A stretch of DNA of 64,000 nucleotides from Agrypnia vestita. Its lineage: Eukaryota > Arthropoda > Insecta > Trichoptera > Phryganeidae. The translations under genes were made by a program, and so were the position numbers. Below are positions 34,927-46,787 of this stretch, one piece after another. The notes beneath the pieces were generated by a model, which was not told the DNA's origin, ran no database searches, and saw only the letters and a program-made list of their open reading frames with translations. The stretch covers positions 186,001 to 250,000 of the forward strand of contig JADDOH010000480.1 of the NCBI GenBank assembly GCA_016648135.1, read 5' to 3'. Each line of letters starts with the position of its first letter. The stretch's first letter is position 1.

Positions 34927-36519
34927 TTCTCTACGCTTTTTACAATGCCCCCCATAACCTCATCCCTCAAGGCCTCGCGTGTATATATAAGTTTACAATA
35001 CCTAGATGCATATCCTTACCTCCGCAGAGATATGCAGAGCACCTCCCTCTTTTAACTTAGCATATTACTCGTGTCTTCTTTATTTTGATGTATTGAGATA
35101 ATTATTTTGTCTTGCATCGGGGACCAATTTATTGTATCCTTATGCCACAATGTAGACATTTCATTTCTGAATAAGTACATGACTCTTTTTTCATGACACG
35201 GCCATTTTTATTAATAAAAATTCCAATAAAATAATAGTTTGATATGTACCTTAATAAATGCCATTAAAAAATAAATTGAAATGCGTCTCCTTGTAAAAAA
35301 ATTTCATTTCAAGATCCCAGGGTTGCTCAATCTATTTCGTTTTTAATCCTTAATTTAACTTACATATATATATATATAAATACATGTTTATTTATTCTAC
35401 ATTTTTAAAAAAATATAAAAATTGATCATAATTAAAGTTTTATTTATCAAATCTCCTAAAACTGTAATTCCATTTTTGAAAATCTATATCGAAAAATACC
35501 AGTTTTGGAAAAGAACGTCAGAATTGTAACGTCTCTACGTCCAAAGTGTAAGGAAGACGATTCCACAACCATGTTTTAAAGACGTAAATCTCTGTATGTT
35601 ATCCCATCGTAACTGTCCAGGTTTCAGAGCTGGAACGAAATATTGAAAACACCAGAGCTCTAACTAAATGAAATTTAGTGTTATTTTGAATTTTACGATT
35701 TTTCCATATAGGGATGAGACGACGTATATCGACTCTCTCATATGCAGAATTGCTTCTACACGATCTAACTGACCAACCACGTTCAGGGTTATCTTACCAG
35801 GATTCTAAGCCTCAGTGGTTGTGGTCCATTCCCTTTACTTTTTATCAGATTGGTTGGAGAATTGTATGGAGAAAGTAAAAATAAAAAAACAGGGCCAGTA
35901 TGGTTTACATGAGGTTTATTACAATGAGATGGTATCCAGTCAATTCAGTACACAGAGAATAGTTCATAAGGCACAAATTCTACAGTATGTTATACAATTT
36001 ATAAACGTGGTTTAATACGGGACAATGAAATACAATAGTAAAAGGTTTAAGAAAACACAGCGCCGAATTTTCCAGTATAACCCTGGTGGCTACTAAAGTC
36101 AAAATTGATGCTCCTTTATAATTTTACATATAAATAAAAAATATTTGTTTATTACCAAATGGAGGTTGAGTGGGAGCTCTCATAAGGAGATTAAGTATAA
36201 ACACTAACAAACTCTTGAACCTTTTCTAAGGTTTTTTGTTCTTTAAGATGTTTTTAACCTGATCACTATAACGAAATTTAATCTCAGTCGGGTCCACTAC
36301 AGAATATTAATTTACATATAGTTAAGCTTCCAGAGGTCGGCCCAGTAGAGGCTCATGGGATATAAGGGTAAGTATGAACAGGGATTGGAACAGACTTTAT
36401 GTTTCCTATTTTAAAAGTTACATCACTTGAGTTCGATTAATGTCACTTGGTTATCCTTTTGATAACTTTTTGTAAATAGTTTGCGAATGTTAGAGATTAG
36501 CCATAATTGGCTCCTGTAA
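34927..36519. other. Non-coding stretch
   Basis: AT-rich with a short (TA)n at 35363-35378. No recognised gene. Confidence 0.4.
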
Positions 36520-36740
36520 ATTATGTATAGATATAAACAAACACTCGAAACCTGTAATTTTTCTTCGGAGTATGGAGTGGATCGACCACCTTTAGTAAGG
36601 GTGGCAGCCCTGACCAGCTGTAGGAGGCGGCGGACGGTTGTCTTCCGTCAGCTGATCGGTCGGAATGCCCGAGCGGAGCGGCCGAAGTTTATGACGATTT
36701 TAAAACAAGAAGACGCCAATGACGGCTGAATCTTATGAAG
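36520..36740 (+). other. GC-rich patch with a short open frame
   Basis: 36523-36729 is open (RPPLVRVAALTSCRRRRTVV, FRQLIGRNARAERPKF) and much GC-richer than its flanks. No family recognised and no convincing splice sites. It could be an exon of an unknown gene or regulatory DNA. Confidence 0.2.
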
Positions 36741-37179
36741 TCCAAGAGCACGGTATTTTTATTAAAAGTTAAAATAACAGGCGTTGTTTAATAGGGCACG
36801 AAAACGATTGTTTTTTATTATACCCCTTGTTGGCGGGGAATGTTCATGACGGCAATAGTAATGTATTATATTTTTAGAAAAGGGCGCTCAAGACGCTTGC
36901 GATGAACTTTTTTTAACTTTAGTCTACTTCACCCTTAGTCGTTTATAAAACATAGAGAACGATTATTATAATGTATTTATTGCGAGACCGACATTGTCTC
37001 ACACGACGAACTCGTTACTATATGCGTTTAAACTAGTTGAACACACTGTTTAACTTTATAACACGGCGGGAAGTATATTATTTGCGTTTAAATCGTTTGA
37101 ACACACTGTTTAGCTTTGTAACACGGCGAGAGGTATGTTATTGGCTCACATTTGAAAATTAACAACGAACAATTCCGAC

Positions 37180-37560
37180 ACCGTAACTTTTATGCAAATG
37201 GCGGCCGTAATTTGCTTAGGGCGGGCGGCGTAGCTGACGCACCTCAGAGCTCGGTTCCCGGATGATGACTGGTGAAGACTGGGCTGCCGGGCGCGGGGCT
37301 ATCCTATATTAGCGCGGAAGGCTAGCGGAAGAGGGTGCGGGGGGGGGGTCGCGCGCCGGTACAGTCGCTCCAAGAGTATGGCAGCGCGGTCCGTCACGGC
37401 ACGCCTTCCGTCTCCTGCTCGGAGGCCCCGCGAGGGCGGTTGACAGGGATACTATCATAATGTGTGTGACTCGTAAGCCTGTGTGTATAACCTTCGCGCC
37501 CTGGCTCCGGCCGCCTCGCTCGGCGTGTGCGATTTCGTGTATTAGTATGGTTATGACGGA
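37180..37560. promoter_or_regulatory. CpG-rich block, possible promoter or first exon
   Basis: The strongest GC and CpG island-like block in the window, including a poly-G run (GCGGGGGGGGG). It contains an octamer-like ATGCAAAT at 37191-37198, ATGGCGGCC next to it, and CCTATATTAG, which resembles a TATA element. No long reading frame. The strand and the gene it might serve are unknown; an alternative Shaw promoter or a nested non-coding RNA gene are both possible. Confidence 0.3.
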
Positions 37561-37640
37561 ATATGTAATATTTACTTATTGATATTTATTTTGTTATGAC
37601 AGAATAGTAATACTTCCTTTCTGTCTAAAAGGAAGCATTA

Positions 37641-38000
37641 CATGATGGTATTTTTACCGGTTACACACTAACCGTTTTTTATGATTTGTATCTCATTGCA
37701 TTCGACGGGCAACCATCGGCACCAGACAATATTTTTATCTTATTTATCAATCATCGATATAGGTATTTTCATATAAGCTTGCAGTTAAGTTAGTATGAGT
37801 ACAGTGCGTAATACGCGCATTGTTTCGTTGTATTAAGTTTAGGGATACGAGAGGAGCGTATCCGTAAACTTAATACAACGAAACAATACGCGTAATATAC
37901 CCACACTAACTCAATTGCAAGCTTATATGTAAAGACCTATACAAATAGACACAAATCCCAATTAACTGTACCGAAAATAACGGTTTCACCATCACTGGTC
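37641..38000. mobile_element. Family D element with internal 184-bp palindrome
   Basis: The right end AAATAACGGTTTCACCATCA and the blocks GGGCAACCATCGGCACCAG and AATCATCGATAT match 3465-3676. The left end (ATGATGGTATTTTTACCGGTT) is a diverged inverted repeat of the right. The centre, 37758-37941, is a palindrome whose arms (TTGTTTCGTTGTATTAAGTT and complement) are about 85-90 percent identical by eye around AGAGGAG. The older copy at 3465 lacks this palindrome. Confidence 0.6.
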
Positions 38001-39494
38001 AGTTCCTGTTACACGTTAAGAAAAATGGATTTACTTCAAAGATTGTCGGTTTTATAGTATGCGAACTTTAATAGTCTAAACCAGATTGAATTTTCATGTT
38101 TATTGAAAACACGTTGATTATTATTTATTATATAAATTATTTTATATACCTACTTTAAATTACTATCAGAAAATCACAAATCAGCGAATTTACGCCAAAT
38201 GAAAAAAGACGACATTCTGTCTTGTCTATGTTAACATGGCAAATATATTTTCATATAGGTAGTGAGATAGCTTTTTTCATGATAGATTAATGATAAATAG
38301 CCTGTTGGTAGATACTCAGCTCAGAAAGCACATAGTACAATGTCATTTCCGAATTCGAAAGGAAGAGAAATACACCTCGACAACGTCGAATTAATCGGTG
38401 TTGTCAAGGTTGGTGTCCTTGGAGAGACTTGTGAAAGAGGAGAAGGACTAAAAAAGGAAGTGCACATTTACTCTACCGCCGGTCTCTAACCTGGAAAAAT
38501 CTTGGAAGCGAAAATTAACACACTTCTCATCATCCAATCGAGCTGAAATTTGACGTATAGAGCTATTGTCAATGACAACGAATTCTCTCCAGATTTTCGC
38601 CACCTCTACCTCCACTTCTCAACCAAAAGTATGACTCTTATTCGCTGCAAAATGTACGTAATACTATTTCAAAATTAGAACACTCAGTGCTTTTCTATAA
38701 ATGAATCTCTAAGCCCGGCGCACACTACGCGGATCTTCCACCGCGTCTATTCCGCGATATACCGTTATCAAATACACTACGCGGATGATCGGTTGACCCA
38801 TTTGCTTTGCTGATTTTACGCAACGGAAAAAACCGATACTTCAAGGGTAAAAGATTTATAATGAAAACTATATTTTTTATGCGTTAATTTTTTTAATAAA
38901 TTTTTGATCCATGAAAAATGGAGCGTCTCAAAGAACTTATTGGGTGAGTTATTAATTTAATTCAAAAGAAATCACAAACAGCGAAACAATTAACGATAAA
39001 ATGATCGACTACATTCACAGTCACTGCGTCGGACAAACGTGCGATCGGCGCCAGGGAAAAACGCTACTGTATATATATCGTGGTTGTTAAGAAGTACTAT
39101 TTCGTAACAATATTTCGTTTCAATAGTTTGTTTTCAATGATGTACTCAAGATGGAGCGCCCCAGAATGTTTTGCATATAAAATGTAGGTATTACAATTGT
39201 TATTTGTTATTGGCCGCCTTTGGCTTTGTATAATATAATATTTATCACGGTTTTACGCTAGGCTAATCTGTAAACATTTAACATTTGTTTTGTTAAATCT
39301 GTGTTTTCAATTGTGACTATTGTGTGTTTTTCAATTCTGGGTATTGTGTGGAGAAAGCTGCCACGGGCTCGCTTCACTACTCCGACATTTGTTTTATGCC
39401 TGAGCGAACTAGGGAAAAATAGAGAATAGCTGGAATACTAAATAATAAACTAGAGGTTTTCAACGAATCTTTATTTAATTATAGAATAAATTAT
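38001..39494. other. Mostly unrecognised, with transposon-like patches
   Basis: 38480-38600 shares CATCCAATCGAGCTGAAATT with family B. 38711-38800 (GCCCGGCGCACACTACGCGG) resembles the edge of a Harbinger- or hAT-type element, but I found no partner end. Confidence 0.35.
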
Positions 39495-39625
39495 AAAATT
39501 CTCACAGAAACGAAGGTAATTCATATATGAGAAAAGTGGATAAAAGTATCTTATACGATGGCTCAAGGCTTACTGGTGATCTCTCTACGCAATGCAACGT
39601 TCATCAATCGCATCGTAAAGAACAT
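39495..39625 (-). mobile_element. MITE family A, diverged fragment
   Basis: CTCACAGAAACGAAGGTAAT, TATACGATGGCTCAAGG and AATGCAACGTTCATCAATCG follow the family-A order. Weak similarity. Confidence 0.35.
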
Positions 39626-40218
39626 CTACACATTATTAAATTTTTTGAAAGCTCTGTATATAAATATATTCAAATCAATATTCTTTCATATATTGCTACT
39701 GTCTTCACTAGACACATCTGTTGATTTTTTTCGAATTAACAAATAAATATACATAGCTTTAGCCACTGGTGATGATACCTCAATATTTTATATTTTTAAG
39801 GGGAGTGTTTTTAGTAATATTCCTTTTAACGTATATATGATATTCTTTCGAATTATTAAACATGTCTACTAGAAAACGCCTGAAAATCATCCGTCTATTC
39901 TGGGGAATTTTTATTTAATTAAAAAAGTCTCTGCACCTCTGCAACTGTCTCAGACTTGTAAAATAATGGGTTATTCATTCATGGGGGCTGTTTTTTATAT
40001 AATGCACGCCATGTAAACAACATTTTTTTCCTTTGACACCATGCTGAAGAATTGTTGGAGAAAATTTAGATTTTTCTTTCTCTGACAATTTATTTAGAGA
40101 GTACGATCGAATCTCAGATATTCGGAGGTGGACAGGCATCCCAAACATTTAATAACAAAAATTAGGAGATTTGAATGCAAAAAAAATATTTTGAGAAGTT
40201 TTATTTCTGTATGCGCGT
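39626..40218. other. Non-coding stretch
   Basis: AT-rich, nothing recognised. Confidence 0.4.
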
Positions 40219-40496
40219 TGAGAGTAAAATTTTAGGATGCGACAAAATGCGTTGTTGTTTTTGTTGTCGCCGGGCCTCGTGATCGAGGATCCCCTCGCGA
40301 TTCTAACACAATTATTGCTGCGCCTCTCATGAGCTTTTCGATGGGAAAATAGCCCTATTCGAGAGGCACACTCTCTCCCGCACACCTCACAGATGAAGCG
40401 GTCAGGCTGCGTTGGTCGGTCACGTCGACGCATGGTTGCGGCTCGCTGCTCATTCTTCCTTCGTCTGGCCACCGCAACAAAATGCGTACGCACCAT
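40219..40496 (-). pseudogene. C-terminal C2H2 zinc-finger tail of a LINE ORF2, remnant
   Basis: On the minus strand a 115-codon frame contains RFICEVCGRECASRIGLFSH followed by RKAHERR: Cys36, Cys39, His52, His56 of the frame, i.e. C-x2-C-x12-H-x3-H. The combination CGR-C-SRIGL-SH is characteristic of the last zinc finger of certain non-LTR retrotransposon polyproteins, where it follows a basic KR-rich stretch (here RRRKNEQRAATMRRRDR). No reverse transcriptase lies upstream. It directly adjoins a half MITE of family C at 40500. Host zinc-finger exons are an alternative, but a single finger with SRIGL points to a retroelement. Confidence 0.6.
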
Positions 40497-40499
40497 GCA

Positions 40500-40725
40500 A
40501 AAGAATTTTTCATATCACACATTTTTCATAATCGATATAAATTTTTGTAATAATACTTGAACGTTTCGTAAAAAATAAGTCATAAATATTGAAAAAAAAT
40601 GAAAACTTTGATAATGCATAACTCTATAAGTATTGATTATGTAGTGGTTGCTTGAACATTTTTGACTCATAATCAATGCAGGAATCCACCTGTAAAGTAT
40701 TTTAGACTAGCTCTGTTACACCCTG
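40500..40725 (-). mobile_element. MITE family C, half copy
   Basis: TTTTTCATAATCGATATAAA, CGTAAAAAATAAGTCATAAA, GAAAACTTTGATAATGCATA and a terminal ACACCCTGCA agree with the right halves of 29397-29941 and 49139-49650. Confidence 0.65.
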
Positions 40726-40756
40726 CATATTGATACATCTTCACAGCAGTTAAAAA

Positions 40757-41140
40757 ATAAAAATTAGAATATTTTGAGTATGTCCAAATTTTTCAGAACA
40801 GAACTGGATTGTTGTCACAGGGACATTAATAATCAATTAATGTAAATTATAGATGTCTCAAAGAGACGAAACTTTGTGGCCGGCCGCGGTGAGGATCTTG
40901 CAACTCACATGTGAAACGTGGCGTATAATTGAATTATATACAACTTCCAAAAATTAATAGACATGGTATTCTATTAAGGGTGGAAATGGCGAACGTTACA
41001 CACGTGTAAAGTGATCACTTAAGCCAACCGTACGATAGGTCGTCCTATGTATACCCATAAAGACTTCTATACCTACTCTCCCTTAATAAAAAAAATATAC
41101 TGTTTCGTCTCTGTGAGACATCTATAATATGCATTAATTA
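40757..41140 (+). mobile_element. MITE family A, longest copy with both ends
   Basis: Inner termini are inverted repeats: ATTATAGATGTCTCAAAGAG at 40846 and CTCTGTGAGACATCTATAAT ending near 41129. The interior has GTGGCGTATAATTGAATTAT and GGGTGGAAATGGCGAACGTT. The outer flank 40757-40845 matches 27272-27352. A GC-rich insert-like patch GGCCGGCCGCGG lies at 40879-40890. Confidence 0.75.
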
Positions 41141-41214
41141 AATAAAAATTACATCATTTATCACGATTTTAAAACTTCTTCAACTTTCGTGACCTTCTAA
41201 TCCCCTTTCTTTTT

Positions 41215-41600
41215 ATTTGTTTGCTCCCTGTCACGGGACGCCATGTACGAACGTTAACGTCACCGAGATCAAACGAGGTTGGAAGTCCATCAAGATCAGC
41301 CCCGCCATATTGGTGTCACTTGACGTGGCAATGAAACGGCGCCCCTAATAGGATCCCTCGCAGATTGATCGTCCCCCATTCCCGGAGAGATATTATGACC
41401 TGAGCATCCTATACCTTCCTCGGAATAATGAAATCAAATTGTCCGGGCCTCCGTCCATGTCGCGGAGGATTGATGTATTTACAGCTTATGAGGAGATTGA
41501 AAACCATTTCAGATTAAGGGAAGGTCGCCGTCACCGCGCTATCTTCAGAACTAAATTAACATTTATTCGGGACGCTTTGTTTTAGGCTGAAGCTAGTTAT
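41215..41600. other. GC-richer non-repetitive block (candidate conserved non-coding element)
   Basis: About 380 bp, clearly GC-richer than its flanks, unique in the window, no long frame. Contains AGATCAGCCCCGCCATATTG and TCCGTCCATGTCGCGGAGGA. Function unknown. Confidence 0.3.
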
Positions 41601-42151
41601 CATTACTGCCTTGGTACATTTAGATATCTTGCGTCCAAAATTAATGGCTTAAAATTATTATATTCATAAGATTATTTATTTATAATTTATAATTTAACTC
41701 AGGTCTTAACGATAACAATAGGTATACAAAGTAAATTTAGCAGATAACTTCATACTAGGCTTCACTTGGATCTCGAATTCTGGAGTAAACGGGTGTGCTC
41801 GCCACCATTTGAAACAGAACTCGAAATACGAGGCTTAAATCACTTTGACGATGGACAGTTCTGTTTATGGACAGATAGCACAATTGTCAAAGGAAGTCTT
41901 CTTGTAATATGTCAGATTTTGTTAAAGCTTATCAATACCTTTTCACTTCAAATTATAAAGTAACAATATTTTAACAGGAAAAATAATAAAAAACCTTTTA
42001 GCTGAATTAAAAATACTTCAGAAGGTGTTTTTAGTATTTCGTGAACTTTTTTGAAAAAAATAATGAGCATAAAAATATTTTTTTAATGCACAATATTTTT
42101 ATTTAAAAATTTGCGCATTTCATTTTTATTATTGTTTTACTATTAGGTAGC

Positions 42152-42285
42152 TTAGAAAAGCAATACAGTTTCAATACGTCTTGGTATGGAATTCATCAAA
42201 TTTTGGAAATAATCTTCCGAAATTTTCTCATACCACCCATGTTCAATAACTTTGTAGAGGTTTTCCTTTGACGAAAACATATATA
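42152..42285 (-). pseudogene. Tc1-like transposase, C-terminal fragment
   Basis: The minus strand encodes SSKENLYKVIEHGWYEKISE, DYFQNLMNSIPRRIETVLLF and a stop. The pattern L---v---W--I---y---L--SmPRR--av is the C-terminus of Tc1-family DDE transposases. Only this last ~45 codons remain, without catalytic residues. Confidence 0.8.
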
Positions 42286-42513
42286 TTTATATCAATGCTT
42301 ATTTTATACTACAAGTTCTCTATAGTTTTTAGGTCAAGACTGATTCTGAACCGACGCAATATTATTATCTCATTATTTTTCGGCAATTCTTTCATATAAA
42401 AATAATTTGATTAGTTAGTATTTTATTTTATTTAATTAATGTTAATAAGAAAATTTACTATTAAAAAAATTTAATAATTACAGTTTTTGATCAATAGTAT
42501 GGTGCCGAGTCAT

Positions 42514-42705
42514 CTTGAAAAATGCGCTCAGTAATATGGGAAAAATTCATTTCACACGATGGGGAAAAAAGTATTTTAAAATTTTATGTAATTTTCTAAT
42601 AAGCTTTCATTATAAATTGCGAATGGAGAAATATATAAATAGAACACTTTTTATTCGCATTTTGTAAAATTCATTGTTCCCATATTACTGAGTGCATTTT
42701 GCAAG
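42514..42705. mobile_element. 192-bp inverted-repeat MITE
   Basis: Ends are ~39-bp imperfect inverted repeats, the left CTTGAAAAATGCGCTCAGTA and the right complement CTTGCAAAATGCACTCAGTA, each continuing ATATGGGAA. AT-rich interior, no coding. Family unknown. Confidence 0.75.
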
Positions 42706-42974
42706 AGAATACATTATTGATTTATTTGTTGCAATTTTTCTGCATCCTCTTGTCCTCTTCATTTGAAATCCCGGACATAACTTATGTTAAAACATCCAAT
42801 ACTTTCCATTGGATAAAATAAATGTGTCACGGAAGTTTTATTGCTACACAATTTGTACCGAGAATGAAATTTTCACAGGCTGTGAAACACAATTTCTCAT
42901 TTTATATCCTCCGTTAAAAGAAGGTACCTACTTTCGATTATTAAAATTACTCAAAACTTGAAAACTTCGTCGTG

Positions 42975-43330
42975 TTAATACCGAGAAAGGTTTTCGGCGA
43001 GCGTCGGATTCTGAATTTAATATTCAGAACAAAAGAACTCTGCCGCTGTAAATTACGCCCCAGCTGCGGATTGTTCTTTTTCCTCTGCAGGAAATCGGGA
43101 CGGAAATGGAGACTGACGATTGGCGAAGTTCTGCCGCTCGTGGCCGCCTATCGGGTCTCGCTTCCGGGCCCATCGTAAAAAGTGCGAATAAACGAAAATG
43201 CCACAAAGGAAGGAGGCCTTTTAATGGGCCCGCGGCGTCGTTGGGCGCCAATATTGGTTGGGTTTGATGGTTTTATAAGTGTTTGTAGATTTTTTCCCGC
43301 TCAATGGGCAATTCGGATCGCCCGAAACGA
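42975..43330. other. GC-richer block with a possible mini-exon
   Basis: The block is GC-richer than its flanks and unique. Within it a good acceptor (TTGTTCTTTTTCCTCTGCAG) precedes 43091-43174, an 84-nt stretch open in phase 0 and followed by GTAAAA. See findings. A conserved non-coding element is the alternative. Confidence 0.25.
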
Positions 43331-44149
43331 AGAAGTTAATCAATTCGAGCACCAGGTTTACAATTTATTTATTTACATTCTCAGCGGCACAACGACCATC
43401 CTATTGGCTGAAATTTCCGGAGAATTTGATGAATAAAATATTCGCAAAAGCGCAGTGATCTCTATGCAAGGCGATCGCTAAAAGGAAACCAATTCCGTGC
43501 TCGATTTCCGAGCTTAAGTATCCATTGAGTACGTACGAGCACTCACTGAGAGTTAAGAATGCAATATAAGTATAAATTAGTTTAACTAACCGTTCGGTTG
43601 CCAGAAGCAGTGCAATGTAAGGGAGGTATTACTTGGAATAAATAACCAAATAAAACGGTGTATACCAAACAAGTATTCTTATCCTCCTCGGACACAGTGT
43701 CGCGTATAAAAGACGTAGATCCACAGGTGGATATAAATCTCTTAGTATATTATATATATATATATATCAATATTTATAATATATTATATTATTATATGAT
43801 ATGTATATTATATATATAGTAATATATTATTATTATATAAGTATAATGTTTGGCATTGTATCCTTCTACAAATAAGCAAAGCTCATCATCAATTGATATG
43901 TTGAATCCCAAATCTAAATTTTTTAAGAACTGTAAGAATTATGTCGTTAAAAATGAATTTACGGACCGATTATGATCAGTCTTTGCGTCCGAGGAGATTA
44001 TAAAAGACGAAATAATTCATAATGTAAAGATATTTGAGTCTAAAAATAATTAACAAAGTATTTAACGATACAATTTTACATTTTTTAACACAAATCTATT
44101 TCTCATCATAATCGCCACCACCAATATTACATAATTCATCGCACCTGTT
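43331..44149. other. Non-coding stretch with (TA)n
   Basis: 43741-43850 is a (TA)n/(TAT)n microsatellite. No exon elsewhere. Confidence 0.5.
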
Positions 44150-44443
44150 TAAAGTCCCGCTATTGTAATGCTCCATCGCCAGTTTTTGTAAAAATTGTAT
44201 CAAAACTCCTCGACAAAGCCTTGGGCAGATTTGGGTGGGAAGCTTTCGATCATCCGCCCTATAGTTCGGACGTTGCTCCAAGCGATTTTCAACTTTTCTT
44301 AAGCATAAAGACTTCCTGGGAGGAAAGCGTTTTAGAGATGATTGTTGCTTGCAGTTAACGACGTGTGTCAGTGACTGGACGAGATTCACCGAACAGATAA
44401 GATAAATGCTTTTAATGTAAGAGGTGATTATGTGAAGAAATAA
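44150..44443 (+). pseudogene. mariner transposase, C-terminal fragment
   Basis: The plus strand encodes LGRFGWEAFDHPPYSSDVAP followed by SDFQLFLSIK, then after one frame change LGGKRFRDD and VSDWTRFTE, and after a further change INAFNVRGDYVKK with a stop at 44441. This is the mariner (SETMAR-type) transposase tail FGWE-l-HPPYSPDLAPSDyHLF, with the last catalytic aspartate retained in SSDVAPSD, through to the typical GDYVEK-like end. The N-terminal two thirds are missing and the frames are broken. Confidence 0.85.
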
Positions 44444-45956
44444 ATAAAATATATTCTTAATGTTTTCAAGGAAGTATTCTAGTCTAGAGGCATGAATTAA
44501 AGGTATTTTTTCAAGTGCAATAAAAAATTAAAAAACATTATTTTTAATATCCATTATTTTACGAAACTTTTATTGATGTTTGAAGAATATATAAAAAAAT
44601 TCAAATTAAAAAAATTAAAATTCAAAGAGTTCCATGCTGATAAAGTGGGGGTCTCAAAAAAATGGCGCGCCCTGGTTGACATGATTCCAACCCTCCTAGT
44701 ACTTTGAAATAATAATAAAAGATTGATTCTTATTAAAAAAAAAGATGCCACTAAGGCCCGAACTAAGAAGTCAAAATTTTTTTTTAGCAAAATAGCGGCT
44801 TTTTGAAATAAAATGACACTTTTTTACCAGTTTTTTTTTCGACTTTTCTGAATTTTTTACAATAGTAATTTTTTTATATATAGTTCTATTTCCTGCCATA
44901 GAAAAATGTATATTTAAGTTTCAATCCGAATTTCAAGTACATCGGTCATGTAAAACTTGAAATATCATGCCAACCGTCCCGAAAAAAAAAGTTTAGAGAA
45001 AAACGCGTTAAAAGATTGACTCAAAACTAACCTGAACTAAATATTAGAAAGAAAAGATTTCAAAAAAATATTTCTATGAGCTTCAGTTAAATAAAAATTA
45101 TAAAGGTATAGAGTATAAGAAAGGTATTATGGGGTAATCCATAAAACCTTTCTTAGTAGGGTAGCCAGTCGGGCAACATCTACCGTCTATTGTTCGATTT
45201 GTTTCGGTCGGACCAGTTTAGTTACTGCGTCACCAAAATGCTGTAACTCAGTAAATAATTGGAATTTTGAAAAACCCCTTTGAGGATGTCTAAACTTGGA
45301 TGTCTTGGATGTATAAACTTTGGAAATATTTAAAAAAAAAAGTTTTTTTTAATCTCTAGACTAGAATAACCCCTTAACTAAAAGGTCTTACTTTATGGAT
45401 AATCATTTTACTGACTACAGACTTGGAGAACAAAAATATATTTTTTTTATGTTTGTTGGAATAAGAAGTAGACCGTATTTCGAAGGCGTCAACGAATAAA
45501 AAATAATGCAAAAAATTCCAATTTCTTACTAAGAAATTTCTAAAATCGAAATAAAATAAAAATCGTGCATTGTGATAGGGTGTGGTTTTTTCGTGTATCA
45601 AACACAATCTGTGCCAATTTACTACCAGCCTGGTATAGACTATTAAATATAGTTCATGCCAAAGGAAGGTGTCCGCTGTATCGGGCAAACCAAGTGGAGT
45701 AGAATACATCTCCATTACTGTATAACGTGAGTTTGGATTATGTGCCACTCAATTATTAACTTCACTATAATATTCACTATAATATAACACTAATTAATGA
45801 TATTGGTCATAACTATAATATATAGGATGTACATGTCTGATATAAAGGTAGGAAATATTCAAAAAATGAAAATTTATTCTAACATTCACAAAACGTACAC
45901 CATCCACGCATTCTACAAATAATATGTTTCATAATCTGCTATGTATAATATATATA
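44444..45956. other. Non-coding stretch
   Basis: A 15-bp inverted pair TATTCTAGTCTAGAG lies at 44475-44489 and 45354-45368 and might mark a ~0.9-kb element. A 124-codon minus-strand frame at 45374-45748 (MYSTPLGLPDTADTFLWHEL) has no recognisable family. Confidence 0.35.
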
Positions 45957-46223
45957 CAGAGACTCGATTATCCGGACCTCAGTTATACGAATTCTCAATT
46001 ATCCGGATAGTCAACCGCGATCAAATAACTTTGTGGGTAGTTTAATCCGTGCGTGCACCGACATGTCGCAACTGTGTTTACGCCCCGCGCGTGCCTCGCC
46101 CATTCGCGGGTAAGTTATTATAAGTATATAAAAATTGCTTTTCTTCATACATTCAGTTATCCGATTTTCAGCTATCCGAATGCCTAACGACAACAATTAG
46201 TCCGGTTAATCGAGTCTCTACTG
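45957..46223. mobile_element. pogo/Tigger-like MITE
   Basis: 267 bp. Ends CAGAGACTCGATTATCCGGA and the complement of TCCGGTTAATCGAGTCTCTACTG (CAGTAGAGACTCGATTAACC). Flanked by TA on both sides. CAG-AGACTCG-TTA-CCGG is the typical pogo/Tigger terminus. No transposase. Confidence 0.8.
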
Positions 46224-46517
46224 TAAAAATTATTAAGTAGGATATAATATTTTTTTTATTATTTTTTCTACATTGTGGTGCGTGTTATTTAACATTATAC
46301 TTTTGCAAACTAAAATCTGTGTATGCATGCAATAAATATAAAATACATAAATAAAAATACCCTACAGTTATGTAGATAATCGACATTAATGACATAATTT
46401 TTAAAGTTTTTTTATAATTATATGCCCATAAAGCAATATGACACTATCTGATCTTAAAATAATGTACAGTGATCGGTACATGAGGTACATAAAAATTCAG
46501 GGATGATATGTAACATG

Positions 46518-46779
46518 CAGGGGCGTGCAATGAAAACAAGTAGCGTGACTTTTATTTAAACATACATATATTTGGAAAAAAAATCGTAATTAAATATTTA
46601 TTTCGCAGAATATTATGAAATATGAAAATCTGAAAAAAATATATATTGTGTATATATTGTATTGTAATACATTGTGATTGAAATATTATGAGATATTATT
46701 CTCTTCTCTTATTTCGGTATCTTTTCTAACCATATGCTTAAGAAAACGTCATGCTTCTTGTTCTCACTGCACGCCTCTG
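46518..46779. mobile_element. hAT-type MITE with perfect target duplication
   Basis: 262 bp, starting CAGGGGCGTGCAATGAAAAC and ending with the inverted counterpart GTTCTCACTGCACGCCTCTG. Flanked by a perfect 8-bp duplication GTAACATG (46510-46517 and 46780-46787). A related copy is at 59619-59845. Confidence 0.88.
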
Positions 46780-46787
46780 GTAACATG

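Noticed and set aside
40219..40496. Host C2H2 zinc-finger gene
   Set aside because: A single finger with the CGR-C-SRIGL-SH pattern typical of LINE ORF2 tails, no neighbouring fingers or splice sites.
45374..45748. 124-codon minus-strand frame
   Set aside because: No family signature, aromatic-rich AT composition, no splice context; not called as a gene.
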